Shown piece after piece: positions 15,248-23,372 of a DNA stretch of 23,403 bases. A program made the translations under genes and the position numbers. The notes beneath the pieces were generated by a model. It searched no databases, was not told the origin of the DNA, and saw nothing but the letters and a program-made list of their open reading frames with translations. The stretch lies in NCBI GenBank assembly GCA_947372535.1, contig CANBUA010000039.1:1-23403 (forward strand), read 5' to 3'. The first letter of the stretch is position 1, and each line of letters opens with the position of its first letter. The stretch comes from Burkholderiales bacterium (GTDB lineage Bacteria; Pseudomonadota; Gammaproteobacteria; Burkholderiales; Burkholderiaceae).

Positions 15248-15447
15248 TTGGCGGCTCCTTGTTTCTTCTCGTTCAGAATCGTACGGGCACGAGCGATGTC
15301 GCGACGCGTCTTCTTCAAAGCCGAGTGGTCATTGAGCTGCTGGGTCGCACGTTGCATGCGCATGTTGAAGTGAGACTTCAGCAGATCCTTGATTTCGGTT
15401 TCCAGTGCGGCCACATCTTTAGCGCGCAGGTCAGAGGCATTAGCCAT
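15244..15447 (-). CDS. rpmC: 50S ribosomal protein L29
   Basis: This 67-residue two-helix protein lies near the exit of the peptide tunnel, next to L23. The conserved pattern is [32 protein letters not shown], then a turn and [23 protein letters not shown] lies 8 nt upstream of the ATG. It is placed between rplP (23 bp) and rpsQ (4-bp overlap), as in other S10-type operons. Confidence 0.97.
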   Translation of the reverse strand: MANASDLRAKDVAALETEIKDLLKSHFNMRMQRATQQLNDHSALKKTRRDIARARTILNEKKQGAAK

Positions 15448-15470
15448 AACTTTTTCCTTGAGCGTCTAAA

Positions 15471-15887
15471 TCAAAGGCCGAATTGGCGGGTCACGAAGGT
15501 CGTGCTCAGTGGCAGCTTGGCAGCAGCCAGCGTGAACGCTTCGCGGGCGAGTGCTTCAGGAACACCATGGATCTCGTAGAGCACCTTGCCGGGCGTGATT
15601 TCCGCGACGTAGTACTCAACGCTACCCTTGCCGTTACCCATCCGGACTTCAGCTGGCTTGTTCGAGATCGGCTTGTCAGGGAAGACACGGATCCAGATGC
15701 GGCCACCGCGCTTGACATGACGCGAAATCGCACGACGTGCGGCTTCGATCTGACGAGCAGTGATGCGGCCACGTTCGGTCGCCTTCAAACCGAAATCGCC
15801 AAACGCCACGGTAGCACCGCGCGTAGCAACGCCGGTGTTGCGGCCTTTGTGCTCCTTGCGGAACTTGCGACGATTAGGTTGCAACAT
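15471..15887 (-). CDS. rplP: 50S ribosomal protein L16
   Basis: This 138-residue protein sits at the A-site side of the 50S subunit and helps position tRNA. It starts [19 protein letters not shown] and contains [51 protein letters not shown], characteristic of the family. The length is normal. It starts 2 bp after the rpsC stop, indicating tight coupling. Confidence 0.98.
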   Translation of the reverse strand: MLQPNRRKFRKEHKGRNTGVATRGATVAFGDFGLKATERGRITARQIEAARRAISRHVKRGGRIWIRVFPDKPISNKPAEVRMGNGKGSVEYYVAEITPGKVLYEIHGVPEALAREAFTLAAAKLPLSTTFVTRQFGL

Positions 15888-15889
15888 GT

Positions 15890-16753
15890 TTATTCTCCTT
15901 TCGCTTCGGCTGCCGGAGCAGCCTTGCGAACACGCTTGGCACCAGCGCCGGCATCGCCAGCAGGTGCTGCAGCAGCAGGCTTGTCGCCATCACGACCGGC
16001 ACCAGCGCCCGCGCCAGCACGAGGCGGACGGCGGTCACCAGCAGGACGGTCGTTGCGAGGGCGGCGGTTGCGACGATCGTCGTCACCACCACGGTCATCA
16101 CCCTTGAGCACCGGCGCGTCGCCGTTGGGCAAGCGGTCGCCACGATAGACCCACACCTTGACGCCGATCACACCATAGGTGGTCTGGGCTTCGGAGGTGC
16201 CGTAGTCGATGTCAGCGCGCAGGGTGTGAAGTGGCACACGACCTTCGCGATACCACTCGGTACGGGCGATTTCAATGCCGTTCAAACGACCAGCCGACAT
16301 GATCTTGATGCCTTGGGCACCCAGACGCATGGCGTTCTGCATCGCGCGCTTCATGGCGCGGCGGAACATGATCCGCTTTTCGAGCTGTTGAGTGATCGAA
16401 TCGGCGATCAGTTGAGCATCGACTTCAGGCTTGCGCACTTCTTCGATGTTCACCGAGACGGGGCACTTCAAGATCTTGGCCAGTTCGGCCTTGAGGTTCT
16501 CGATGTCCTCGCCCTTCTTGCCGATCACCACGCCCGGACGAGCCGAGAAAATGGTGATGCGAGCGCTCTTGGCAGGACGCTCGATCAAGATGCGCGACAC
16601 AGCCGCGTTCTTGAGCTTCTTCTTCAGGAATGCACGGACTTCCAGGTCTTCAGCCAGCATCGAGGCAAAGTTGCGGTTGGTAGCGTACCAGCGCGATGCC
16701 CAGTTGCGGGTGACGGCCAAGCGGAAGCCGGTTGGGTGGATTTTTTGTCCCAT
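15890..16753 (-). CDS. rpsC: 30S ribosomal protein S3 with long basic C-terminal tail
   Basis: This 287-residue protein forms part of the mRNA entry channel and its helicase function. The type II KH domain is seen in [17 protein letters not shown] (about 75-91). The C-terminal S3 domain has [44 protein letters not shown]. The core ends near residue 208 (VYRGDRL). A low-complexity tail of about 79 residues follows, rich in Arg, Asp, Gly and Ala ([18 protein letters not shown], later AGAGAGAG). E. coli S3 has only about 233 residues, so this tail is longer, though such extensions are seen in other betaproteobacteria. The ATG at 16753 gives the canonical [12 protein letters not shown]. Confidence 0.97.
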   Translation of the reverse strand: MGQKIHPTGFRLAVTRNWASRWYATNRNFASMLAEDLEVRAFLKKKLKNAAVSRILIERPAKSARITIFSARPGVVIGKKGEDIENLKAELAKILKCPVSVNIEEVRKPEVDAQLIADSITQQLEKRIMFRRAMKRAMQNAMRLGAQGIKIMSAGRLNGIEIARTEWYREGRVPLHTLRADIDYGTSEAQTTYGVIGVKVWVYRGDRLPNGDAPVLKGDDRGGDDDRRNRRPRNDRPAGDRRPPRAGAGAGAGRDGDKPAAAAPAGDAGAGAKRVRKAAPAAEAKGE

Positions 16754-16766
16754 GATCAGCCTCTGC

Positions 16767-17096
16767 TTAGTTGCCCACGGTCACATAAATGTGGCATGTT
16801 GGCTTGCTGATGCGATTACCGCGGCCTTTGGCCCGTGCGGTGAAACGCTTCAGCGTGGTGCCTTGCTCCACATAAATGGTCTTGACCTTCAGTTCGTCGA
16901 TGTCAGCGCCGTCGTTGTGCTCGGCATTGGCGATCGCAGACTCAAGTGCCTTCTTGATGATGCCAGCAGCTTTTTTCTGCGTGAACGTCAAGATATCCAG
17001 CGCCTGAGCGACTTTCTTGCCACGGATAAGGTCAGCCACCAGGCGACCCTTGTCGCAAGAGAGGCGAACGCCGCGAACGATTGCTTTAGTTTCCAT
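16767..17096 (-). CDS. rplV: 50S ribosomal protein L22
   Basis: This 109-residue protein has a beta-hairpin that lines the peptide exit tunnel, a site of macrolide-resistance changes in other bacteria. Seen are [29 protein letters not shown] residues near the N terminus (here [15 protein letters not shown]), the [12 protein letters not shown] helix and the C-terminal [23 protein letters not shown] hairpin, which looks intact. The distances to rpsS and rpsC are 12 and 13 bp. Confidence 0.97.
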   Translation of the reverse strand: METKAIVRGVRLSCDKGRLVADLIRGKKVAQALDILTFTQKKAAGIIKKALESAIANAEHNDGADIDELKVKTIYVEQGTTLKRFTARAKGRGNRISKPTCHIYVTVGN

Positions 17097-17108
17097 CGTT
17101 GCTGCTCC

Positions 17109-17384
17109 TTATTTCTTGGCTTTCTTGTCGCCTGGATGACCCTTGAACGTACGGGTCAGGGCGAACTCGCCGAGCTTGTGACCAACCATCTGGTCAGTCA
17201 CGTACACAGGCACGTGCTGCTTGCCATTGTGGACAGCGATCGTGAGACCGATGAACTCAGGCAGGATGGTGGAACGACGCGACCAGGTCTTGACTGGTTT
17301 TTTGTCCTTGGTGGCCACCGCCTTGTCGACCTTGGCCGACAAGTGATGGTCAATGAAAGGACCTTTTTTAAGAGAACGAGCCAT
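17109..17384 (-). CDS. rpsS: 30S ribosomal protein S19
   Basis: This 91-residue protein of the 30S head contacts S13 and the A-site region. It reads [19 protein letters not shown] at the start, then [51 protein letters not shown], as in all bacterial S19. It lies 9 bp after rplB. The length is normal and nothing is odd. Confidence 0.98.
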   Translation of the reverse strand: MARSLKKGPFIDHHLSAKVDKAVATKDKKPVKTWSRRSTILPEFIGLTIAVHNGKQHVPVYVTDQMVGHKLGEFALTRTFKGHPGDKKAKK

Positions 17385-17393
17385 AGCAGCCTC

Positions 17394-18218
17394 TTACTTT
17401 TTACGACGCGACACAATGAAGGTCTGCGTGCGCTTGTTGTTGCGGGTGCGATAGCCCTTGGTCATCGTGTTCCAAGGCGACACGGGGACTTGACCTTCGC
17501 CAGTGCGGCCTTCGCCACCACCGTGCGGGTGATCCACCGGGTTCATGGCCACGCCACGGACGGTTGGGCGGATGCCCTTCCAGCGGATGGCGCCGGCCTT
17601 GCCGTATTGACGCAGGCTATGCTCTTCGTTGCTCACTTCACCCAGGGTGGCGCGGCACTCGATGTGGATCTTGCGAACTTCACCGGAGCGCAGGCGAACC
17701 TGAGCGTAAGTGCCTTCGCGAGCCATCAGCACAGCGGATGTACCAGCCGAACGAGCGATCTGACCGCCCTTGCCGGGCTTCATCTCGATGTTGTGGATGG
17801 TCGAACCCACGGGGATGTTGCGGATCGGCAGGGTGTTACCAGCCTTGATCGGCGCTTCCGAGCCGCTCAAGAGGGTAGCGCCCACTTCCAGGCCACGGGG
17901 AGCGATGATGTAGCGACGTTCACCGTCGGCATAACACACCAGAGCGATGTGAGCCGTGCGGTTGGGGTCGTACTCGATGCGCTCGACCTTGGCAGGAATG
18001 CCGTCCTTGTTGCGAACGAAGTCGACAACACGGTAGTGATGCTTGTGACCACCGCCCTTGTGACGGATGGTGATCCGACCCAGGTTGTTGCGGCCGGCAT
18101 TTTGCTTCTGAGGCTCGAGCAACGAAGCTTCGGGAGCGCCCTTGTGCAGGTGCTTGTGCACCACCTTGACCACGGCACGGCGGCCAGGCGAGGTTGGTTT
18201 GACTTTAACGACAGCCAT
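17394..18218 (-). CDS. rplB: 50S ribosomal protein L2
   Basis: This 274-residue primary 23S rRNA-binding protein is needed for subunit joining and peptidyl transferase assembly. It has [26 protein letters not shown] in the N-terminal OB-fold domain. The highly conserved [19 protein letters not shown], with the functionally important histidine, is near the C terminus. It starts 2 bp after the rplW stop. It ends in basic RRKK as usual. Confidence 0.98.
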   Translation of the reverse strand: MAVVKVKPTSPGRRAVVKVVHKHLHKGAPEASLLEPQKQNAGRNNLGRITIRHKGGGHKHHYRVVDFVRNKDGIPAKVERIEYDPNRTAHIALVCYADGERRYIIAPRGLEVGATLLSGSEAPIKAGNTLPIRNIPVGSTIHNIEMKPGKGGQIARSAGTSAVLMAREGTYAQVRLRSGEVRKIHIECRATLGEVSNEEHSLRQYGKAGAIRWKGIRPTVRGVAMNPVDHPHGGGEGRTGEGQVPVSPWNTMTKGYRTRNNKRTQTFIVSRRKK

Positions 18219-18220
18219 GA

Positions 18221-18535
18221 TTACGCGGCCTCCCCGGAGAAGTTCAGCTCCTGACCGTCCTTGAGGGCCACGAAGGCCTTCTTGGCGTGGTCACGGCGGC
18301 CGACACGGCCACCGAAACGCTTGGTCTTGCCCTTTTGGTTCAGGACCTGCACCGACTTCACTTCGACCTTGAACAGCAGCTCGACAGCGGCCTTGATCTC
18401 GGGCTTGGTGGCATCGCGCATCACCTTGAACACAACCTGACCGCGCTCTTCAGCAGCAGCCGTGGCCTTTTCCGAAATGATCGGAGCGACCAACACCTTC
18501 AACAGGCGGTTTTCATCGAATTTCAGAGTGCTCAT
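18221..18535 (-). CDS. rplW: 50S ribosomal protein L23
   Basis: This 104-residue protein at the tunnel exit is the docking site for trigger factor and signal recognition particle. It reads [28 protein letters not shown], then [46 protein letters not shown], as expected. Its ATG overlaps the rplD stop in ATGA (4 bp). Confidence 0.97.
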   Translation of the reverse strand: MSTLKFDENRLLKVLVAPIISEKATAAAEERGQVVFKVMRDATKPEIKAAVELLFKVEVKSVQVLNQKGKTKRFGGRVGRRDHAKKAFVALKDGQELNFSGEAA

Positions 18536-19155
18536 GCGAACATCTCCTGCAGCTTGTCGATCGCACCCTTGGTGACCAGGACCTTCTTGTAGAAGACCAA
18601 GGACAGGGGATCGGCGTAACGGGGCTCAACGACCAGCACATTGGGCAGGTTGCGAGCGGCCAAGAACAAGTTCTCGTCCACGGTGTCAGCGATGACCAGG
18701 ACGTGGTCCAGGTTCATGGCCTTCAGCTTGGCGGCCAGCAGCTTGGTCTTGGGGGCGTCAACGGTGATCGAATCGACCACCGACAGACGGCCTTCGCGAG
18801 CCAGTTGCGAGAAGATGGCGGCCATGCCGGCGCGGTACATCTTCTTGTTGACCTTGTGGGTGAAGTTTTCGTCAGGGCTGTTCGGGAAAATCCGACCGCC
18901 CCCACGCCACAGTGGCGAGGAAGACATACCAGCACGTGCGCGGCCGGTGCCCTTTTGGCGCCATGGCTTCTTCGTGCTGTGCTTGACGGTTTCGCGGTCC
19001 TTCTGGGCGCGGGTGCCTTGGCGCGCGTTGGCTTGATAAGCCACCACGACCTGGTGAACCAGTGCTTCGTTGTATTCGCGACCGAACACGTCGTCAGAAG
19101 CATCCACCTTGGCGGAGGCCTGACCTTGTTCGTTCAGGAGCTCAAGCTGTGCCAT
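18532..19155 (-). CDS. rplD: 50S ribosomal protein L4
   Basis: This 207-residue protein has an extended loop that reaches into the exit tunnel: [30 protein letters not shown] (about 54-83). In E. coli L4 also represses its own operon by binding the leader upstream of rpsJ. Here rpsJ is absent from the operon head, so that mode of control cannot be assumed. The start shares one base with the rplC stop (TGATG); the end overlaps rplW by 4 bp. Confidence 0.97.
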   Translation of the reverse strand: MAQLELLNEQGQASAKVDASDDVFGREYNEALVHQVVVAYQANARQGTRAQKDRETVKHSTKKPWRQKGTGRARAGMSSSPLWRGGGRIFPNSPDENFTHKVNKKMYRAGMAAIFSQLAREGRLSVVDSITVDAPKTKLLAAKLKAMNLDHVLVIADTVDENLFLAARNLPNVLVVEPRYADPLSLVFYKKVLVTKGAIDKLQEMFA

Positions 19156-19829
19156 CAGTTGGCTCCCTTCTTGATCTTGACCTTGACGGCCGGGCGAACG
19201 GTGACGAAGCCACCTTTCGAGCCAGGCACAGCGCCCTTGACCAGCAACAGTTGACGGGCTTCGTCAACGCGCACGATGTCGAGGTTTTGCGTCGTCACGG
19301 TCTCGTCACCTTGGTGACCAGACATGCGCTTGCCAGGGAACACGCGGCCAGGATCCTGGGCCATCGAGATCGAGCCGGGCACATTGTGCGAACGGCTGTT
19401 ACCGTGGGAGGCGCGCTGCGAACCGAAGTTGTGACGCTTGATGGTACCCATGAAGCCCTTACCGATCGAGGTGCCTTGCACGTCGACGGTTTGACCTGCC
19501 TGGAACAGGGCTGCGGGCGCAATGGTGCTACCGGCCTTGTACTCGGCGGCCACTTCAGGCGCCACACGGAACTCTTTGGTGACTTCACCAGCTTGCACAC
19601 CCGCCTTGGCGAGGTGGCCTGCGGCAGGCTTGGTCACGCGCGATGCACGGCGTTCGCCATACACCACTTGAACGGCTGTGTAGCCGTCCGTCTCAACGGT
19701 TTTGACCTGGGTCACGCGGTTGTTGGACACGTCGAGCACTGTCACAGGCACGGCGTCGCCGTCGTCTGTGTAGATGCGCATCATGCCCACCTTGCGGCCC
19801 AGCAATCCGAGACGATTGCTAAGACTCAT
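19155..19829 (-). CDS. rplC: 50S ribosomal protein L3, first gene of this operon
   Basis: This 224-residue early-assembling 50S protein reaches towards the peptidyl transferase centre. The central extension is clear: [52 protein letters not shown]. It includes the Gln that PrmB methylates in E. coli (here in MAQDPG). GGAG lies 7 nt before the ATG at 19829. It is the first gene of the cluster, whereas in most bacteria rpsJ (S10) precedes it. A GCCCC/GGGGC hairpin (19842-19856) sits just before the ribosome-binding site. Confidence 0.98.
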   Translation of the reverse strand: MSLSNRLGLLGRKVGMMRIYTDDGDAVPVTVLDVSNNRVTQVKTVETDGYTAVQVVYGERRASRVTKPAAGHLAKAGVQAGEVTKEFRVAPEVAAEYKAGSTIAPAALFQAGQTVDVQGTSIGKGFMGTIKRHNFGSQRASHGNSRSHNVPGSISMAQDPGRVFPGKRMSGHQGDETVTTQNLDIVRVDEARQLLLVKGAVPGSKGGFVTVRPAVKVKIKKGAN

Positions 19830-19946
19830 GGTTCTTCTCCAGCCCCGCTTGGGGGCCTTTTAAACACACCCGACATCGATTGGCCGGGGCGACTGTTGAC
19901 GCTTTTCAAACCAAAATGGTCAGAAATTTGTCTTTGACTCCCACAC

Positions 19947-19961
19947 TTGGCACCCCGCCAA
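19947..19961. repeat. TTGGC-N5-GCCAA inverted repeat upstream of rplC
   Basis: A perfect 5-bp inverted repeat with a 5-nt spacer lies about 120 bp before rplC, within the likely 5' leader of the ribosomal operon. It could be an operator or a leader hairpin. There is no further support. Confidence 0.3.
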
Positions 19962-20022
19962 TGCCCTTGTTTTCGAAAAAACGCAGACCATAGACGCACC
20001 ACCCAATGCGGGAAAGCCTGCG

Positions 20023-20051
20023 ATATTAGCAAAAAGCAAAGAGCCGCGCAA
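20023..20051 (-). promoter_or_regulatory. Candidate promoter of the ribosomal protein operon
   Basis: On the minus strand TTGCGC (20051-20046) is followed after 17 nt by TAATAT (20028-20023). Transcription would start near 20016 and leave a leader of about 190 nt before rplC. The -35 element falls inside the terminator hairpin of the upstream PEP-CTERM gene, so terminator and promoter would be superimposed. The match is moderate. Confidence 0.35.
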
Positions 20052-20066
20052 GTAGCCCTGCGCGGC
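20032..20066 (-). terminator. Rho-independent terminator of the PEP-CTERM genes
   Basis: On the minus strand GCCGCGCA (20066-20059) pairs with TGCGCGGC (20050-20043) around an 8-nt loop, followed by TCTTTGCTTTTT. It lies 21 bp beyond the stop of the last PEP-CTERM gene and insulates rplC from it. Confidence 0.85.
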
Positions 20067-20087
20067 CCGGGGTCAGATCAACAGAGA

Positions 20088-21029
20088 TCAGGCGTTGGCG
20101 CGACGGCGGCGCAGTGCACCACCCACCACCACCAAGCCCACCAGGGCCATGGCATAGCTCTCGGGCTCAGGCACAGCCGAGACGTTGAAGTTGATGGTGG
20201 ACTTCAGCGAGCCCCAGCCTTCGGCCTTGTCGTTCACGGCATTGAGGGTGTCGTACCCGGTGCTGCCAGCGCTCAAGCCCAGGGCATCGGCCACGGCGTT
20301 GAAACCGTCCGCAGTCACTTTCAGGCCATTGAGGAAGGTCACGGCGCTGACCGTCTTGGTGCCGGCGTTGTAAGCAAAGCCAGCGTTGGTCAGACCCGTG
20401 ATGTCGCCCGCGGCGGCAGCGTTGAGCGCAGCCAGGCTCGGCAGGGCCTTGGGACCCGTGATCGTGTCAAACGTCCACAGCTTCAAGCCGGGGTTGTTGG
20501 ACTCGAAGGTCTCGCCAGCATTGCCCAGCACGTCGGCATAGACGGCCTTGTTCGTCAGATCGATCTTCAGGTTGTTGATCTTGAGTGTGCCGCCTTCCAG
20601 GATGCCGGTCAGGGCAGCAGCGGTCTGCAAGGCGCCGCCGATGGCCGTCACATTGGTGATGTTGCCGGTGGCATTGTCGTACGTCAGGCCGGACACCGCA
20701 GCGTCGATCTGGACGTTGGCGCGTTGGTCTGTCTTGTTCCGCGTGCCGATCGGGCGAATGACTTCCGTCACATTGGCACCGTCCACGGCAGTCACGACCA
20801 CCTTGCCGATGTTCAAGGCGCCAACCAGGCCACCCACGGAATTGGAAGGAACGCCATTGACAGGGTCGCCCGTGCCATTGCTGAAGTACAGGCCGCCCGT
20901 GCTCTGTTGGAGCGTCAGGGTGTTGCCACCGATGTTGGTGCTGCCACCAACGGCCACGGTGTCAGCGTGAGCTGCACCGACGGCGACCAGGGCTGCGGCC
21001 AGAGCCAGAGATTTCAAAACGTGTTTCAT
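20088..21029 (-). CDS. PEP-CTERM sorting domain protein, paralogue 1
   Basis: This 313-residue exported protein has a signal peptide of about 22 residues (MKHVLKSLALAAALVAVGAA, cut after AHA). The C-terminal sorting tail has Pro287-Glu288-Pro289, then a hydrophobic helix and RRRR. In PEP-CTERM proteins this tail is recognised by an exosortase (EpsH/XrtA type); none is in this window. The body has no enzyme motif I recognise. It shares blocks with the two neighbours: GLYFSNGTGDPVNGVPSNSVGGLVGALNIGKV (about 46-77), GGALQTAAALTGILEGGTLKINNLKIDL, and GSTGYDTLNAVNDKAEGWGSLKSTINF near the tail. AAGGA lies 7 nt before the ATG. It starts 74 bp after the stop of paralogue 2 with no clear promoter, so it is probably co-transcribed with it. 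Confidence 0.9.
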   Translation of the reverse strand: MKHVLKSLALAAALVAVGAAHADTVAVGGSTNIGGNTLTLQQSTGGLYFSNGTGDPVNGVPSNSVGGLVGALNIGKVVVTAVDGANVTEVIRPIGTRNKTDQRANVQIDAAVSGLTYDNATGNITNVTAIGGALQTAAALTGILEGGTLKINNLKIDLTNKAVYADVLGNAGETFESNNPGLKLWTFDTITGPKALPSLAALNAAAAGDITGLTNAGFAYNAGTKTVSAVTFLNGLKVTADGFNAVADALGLSAGSTGYDTLNAVNDKAEGWGSLKSTINFNVSAVPEPESYAMALVGLVVVGGALRRRRANA

Positions 21030-21056
21030 GATGTTTCCTTTCTTTGGTGAAATTGA

Positions 21057-21073
21057 CCGCGTACATTGCGCGG
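21057..21073. repeat. CCGCG/CGCGG hairpin between PEP-CTERM paralogues 2 and 1
   Basis: CCGCG (21057-21061) and CGCGG (21069-21073) flank a 7-nt loop in the 74-bp gap. A second small hairpin, AACCC/GGGTT, lies at about 21082-21096. Neither has a T-run on the coding (minus) strand. They may act on differential mRNA stability within the pair. Confidence 0.35.
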
Positions 21074-21103
21074 CCTGCGATAACCCTCAACGGGGTTTTT
21101 TAA

Positions 21104-22087
21104 TCAGTGAACGTGCTGACGTCGCCGGGTCAACCACGACATCCCAGCCAGCCCCAGGCCCATCAAGGCATAGGTGCTGGGCTCAGGCACGGCACTGAAA
21201 TTGATGACGGCCTTCATGGCCCCCCAGCCTTCGGCGGCACTGTTCACCCCCCTCAAGGCTTCATAACCGGTGCTGCCCTGCCCGCCGGGTGCGGAAGGCC
21301 CCGTCAGGCCCAGGGCATTGGCGATGGCGTCGAAACCTGCTTGCGTGACTTTCAGGCCGTTGAGCACTGTCACCGCCTGGAAGCTGCCGTTCGCGGCATT
21401 CAGGGTGAAGCCTGCATCGTTCAGCGGCGTGAAGTTGCCCTCGTAGGCCGAACGCAACGCGCTGGCCGTGGGCAAGGCCGATGGCCCAGTCACGGAGGCG
21501 AAGGTGAACAAGGACAGGCCGGTATCGCGGGTCTCGAGTCCCGTGCCCGCGTTGCCCAGGAGATCGGCGCGGACGGTCTTGCTCACCAGGTCGATGTTCA
21601 GGTTGTTGAACTGGATGTTCCCGCCTTCAAGAATGCCCTCCAGGGGCGCTGCGGATTCCAGGGCCCCGCCCACGACACGGACATTGGTGATGTTGCCTGT
21701 GGCCGTGTCGGCCGTCAGGCTGACGACGTTGGCGTCGATCTGGACGTTGGCCCGAACGTCGTTCTTGGTGCGCACCCCGACAGGGCGGATGGTTTCAGTC
21801 ACCGTGGAGCCGTCCACGCTGGTCAAGGCGACCTTGCCGACATTGATGGCGCCGACCAAGCCACCCACGGCCGTGCTTGGGATGCCGCCGATGGGGTCGT
21901 TCGTGCCATTGCTGAAATACAGACTCCCTGTGCTGGGCAGGAATCGGATGATCGGGCTTTGCCCCCCGTTGAGATCCACCACGGAGAAGGATGTGCCGAC
22001 ATCGATCGTGGCCAGGGCGGCGGCATTGACCACAGTCGTGGCCGCCAACAAGATGGCCACCGTCAACGACTTCAAAACTCGGTTCAT
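21104..22087 (-). CDS. PEP-CTERM sorting domain protein, paralogue 2
   Basis: This 327-residue protein has a signal peptide (MNRVLKSLTVAILLAATTVV, cut near VNA) and a C-terminal tail with VPEPSTYALMGLGLAGMSWLTRRR (from about 300). It shares the family blocks with its neighbours: SLYFSNGTNDPIGGIPSTAVGGLVGAINVGKV, GGALESAAPLEGILEGGNIQFNNLNIDL and GSTGYEALRGVNSAAEGWGAMKAVINF. It is the most divergent of the three. A short insert (SAPGGQGS) precedes the last block. The ATG at 22087 is used because it begins the signal peptide; a longer in-frame upstream extension is spurious. Its ribosome-binding site is weak (AGAAAGC). A role at the cell surface or in the extracellular matrix is inferred only from the sorting tail. 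Confidence 0.88.
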   Translation of the reverse strand: MNRVLKSLTVAILLAATTVVNAAALATIDVGTSFSVVDLNGGQSPIIRFLPSTGSLYFSNGTNDPIGGIPSTAVGGLVGAINVGKVALTSVDGSTVTETIRPVGVRTKNDVRANVQIDANVVSLTADTATGNITNVRVVGGALESAAPLEGILEGGNIQFNNLNIDLVSKTVRADLLGNAGTGLETRDTGLSLFTFASVTGPSALPTASALRSAYEGNFTPLNDAGFTLNAANGSFQAVTVLNGLKVTQAGFDAIANALGLTGPSAPGGQGSTGYEALRGVNSAAEGWGAMKAVINFSAVPEPSTYALMGLGLAGMSWLTRRRQHVH

Positions 22088-22305
22088 TAAAAAATTTTGC
22101 TTTCTGAAAAATAACCCATGCGTTGGTCGAACGCGAACTCCACTGACTCTACCGACCTGACCAGCCATGAACATAGGGTTGACACTGAGCTGGTGCACGA
22201 GACCTCGCTTTTGGTGCAAGGAGTTCATCTGTTTGTAACAAAACTCTGGCTTCTTGACCGAAATGGCGGGCGTGGTGACGCGAACCATGTGCCCAGCAGC
22301 CGCCA

Positions 22306-22334
22306 CGCGCCTCGGCGCACCGCACCGAGGCGCG
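22306..22334. repeat. Perfect 10-bp stem hairpin after PEP-CTERM paralogue 3
   Basis: CGCGCCTCGG (22306-22315) and CCGAGGCGCG (22325-22334) flank a 9-nt loop, 7 bp beyond the stop of paralogue 3. There is no T-run, so it may be a Rho-dependent end, an mRNA-stabilising structure, or a partial terminator. The remaining intergenic DNA up to 22088 should hold the promoter of paralogue 2, but I find no convincing -35/-10 pair. Confidence 0.55.
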
Positions 22335-22341
22335 CTGTGAA

Positions 22342-23307
22342 TCACCCGCGCCGGCGGCGCGCCACCACGGCCATGCCCGCCAAGCCCAACACCGTGAGGG
22401 CATAAGTGGACGGTTCGGGTACGGAACTCAGGATGATGGTCGCCTTCATCGAGCCCCACCCTTCGGTCTTGTCGTTGACGGCCTTCAAGGTGTCATAACC
22501 GGTGCTGCCCTCAGTCAAGCCCAGGGCATCAGCAATCACGTTGAAGCCACCTTCGGTCACTTTGAGTCCGCTCAGGAACGTCGTGGCGCGGAGGTTGAGG
22601 CTGTAGTTTTGGCCGGAAAGATCGATCGTGAAACCAGCATCAGTCAAGGGTTTTGTGTTGCCATTTCCGGCGGCCAAAAGCGCCTGGATGGGCAGCGATG
22701 TGGGGCCGCTAACGCTGGAGATCGTCCACAAGGCCAGGTGCTTGCTGCTGGCTTCGTAGGGCGTGCCCGCGTTGTTCAACAGGTCGGCATAGACCGTCCT
22801 GTTCGCCAGATCGACCTGCAAGTTGTTGATCTGCAAGGTACCGCCCTCGAGGATCCCGGTCAGGGGCGCGGCCGTCTGCAAAGCCCCGCCTTTGACATCC
22901 ACCAGCGTGATTGCGCCGGTGGTCGAGTCCACGGTGAGGCTGGTCACCGATGCATCGATTTGGACCTTGGCACGTTGATCGGTCTTGTATTTTGAGCCGA
23001 TGGGGAGGATGGTTTCTGTCACGGTAGACCCATCGACGCTGGTCATCGCCACTTTGCCGATGTTGAGTGCGCCCACGAGGCCGCCCACCGACGCCGTCGG
23101 AACCCCATTGATGGAGTCGCCGGTGCCATTGCTGAAGTACAGGCTGCCCGTGCTGGGCAGCAGGTAGAGCGAGGCTGTCTGGCCGGAGCCCAAAGGATCG
23201 GTGATCCAGAGCTGATTGCCGACCTGGACCGTGCTAGTTGCGGCGAATGACGCGGCGCCTGATGACAGCAGTGCCGCGGCCATCACAAGTTTCAATGTGT
23301 GTTTCAT
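22342..23307 (-). CDS. PEP-CTERM sorting domain protein, paralogue 3
   Basis: This 321-residue exported protein has a signal peptide of about 22 residues (MKHTLKLVMAAALLSSGAA, cut near SFA). Its C-terminal tail reads VPEPSTYALTVLGLAGMAVVARRRR (from about 296). It is closer to paralogue 1 than to paralogue 2: SLYFSNGTGDSINGVPTASVGGLVGALNIGKV, GGALQTAAPLTGILEGGTLQINNLQVDL and GSTGYDTLKAVNDKTEGWGSMKATIIL. All three share the order signal peptide, beta-rich Thr/Ser/Asn-rich body, PEP-CTERM. A strong GGAGGA lies 6 nt before the ATG. It is the first of the three in transcription order and has its own candidate promoter. No function beyond surface sorting can be given. Confidence 0.9.
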   Translation of the reverse strand: MKHTLKLVMAAALLSSGAASFAATSTVQVGNQLWITDPLGSGQTASLYLLPSTGSLYFSNGTGDSINGVPTASVGGLVGALNIGKVAMTSVDGSTVTETILPIGSKYKTDQRAKVQIDASVTSLTVDSTTGAITLVDVKGGALQTAAPLTGILEGGTLQINNLQVDLANRTVYADLLNNAGTPYEASSKHLALWTISSVSGPTSLPIQALLAAGNGNTKPLTDAGFTIDLSGQNYSLNLRATTFLSGLKVTEGGFNVIADALGLTEGSTGYDTLKAVNDKTEGWGSMKATIILSSVPEPSTYALTVLGLAGMAVVARRRRG

Positions 23308-23343
23308 GGAAAATCCTCCGGATTAAAGGTGAGGGTGCTGGGA

Positions 23344-23372
23344 ATTAGCGCAGGCTGCCCCAACAGATTCAA
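23344..23372 (-). promoter_or_regulatory. Candidate promoter of PEP-CTERM paralogue 3
   Basis: On the minus strand TTGAAT (23372-23367) and GCTAAT (23349-23344) are 17 nt apart, each matching four of six consensus positions, about 37 bp before the ATG. The spacing is good and the match moderate. I see no sigma-54-type -24/-12 element here. Confidence 0.4.

Noticed and set aside
16431..18254. A 607-codon open frame on the plus strand across rpsC, rplV, rpsS and rplB
   Set aside because: It is antisense to four conserved ribosomal protein genes and crosses their boundaries; codon bias of highly expressed genes leaves few stops on the opposite strand.
19947..19961. TTGGC-N5-GCCAA read as a nuclear factor I site
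   Set aside because: That factor is eukaryotic; in bacterial DNA the short dyad is at most a hairpin or operator and may be chance.
21082..21102. A terminator-like AACCC/GGGTT hairpin with a T-run on the plus strand
   Set aside because: The stem is only 5 bp and points against the direction of every gene nearby, so I do not call it a functional terminator.
22088..22341. A sigma-54 promoter expected for PEP-CTERM genes in some organisms
   Set aside because: No TGGCA-type -24 and TGC -12 pair at the right spacing could be found upstream of any of the three genes.
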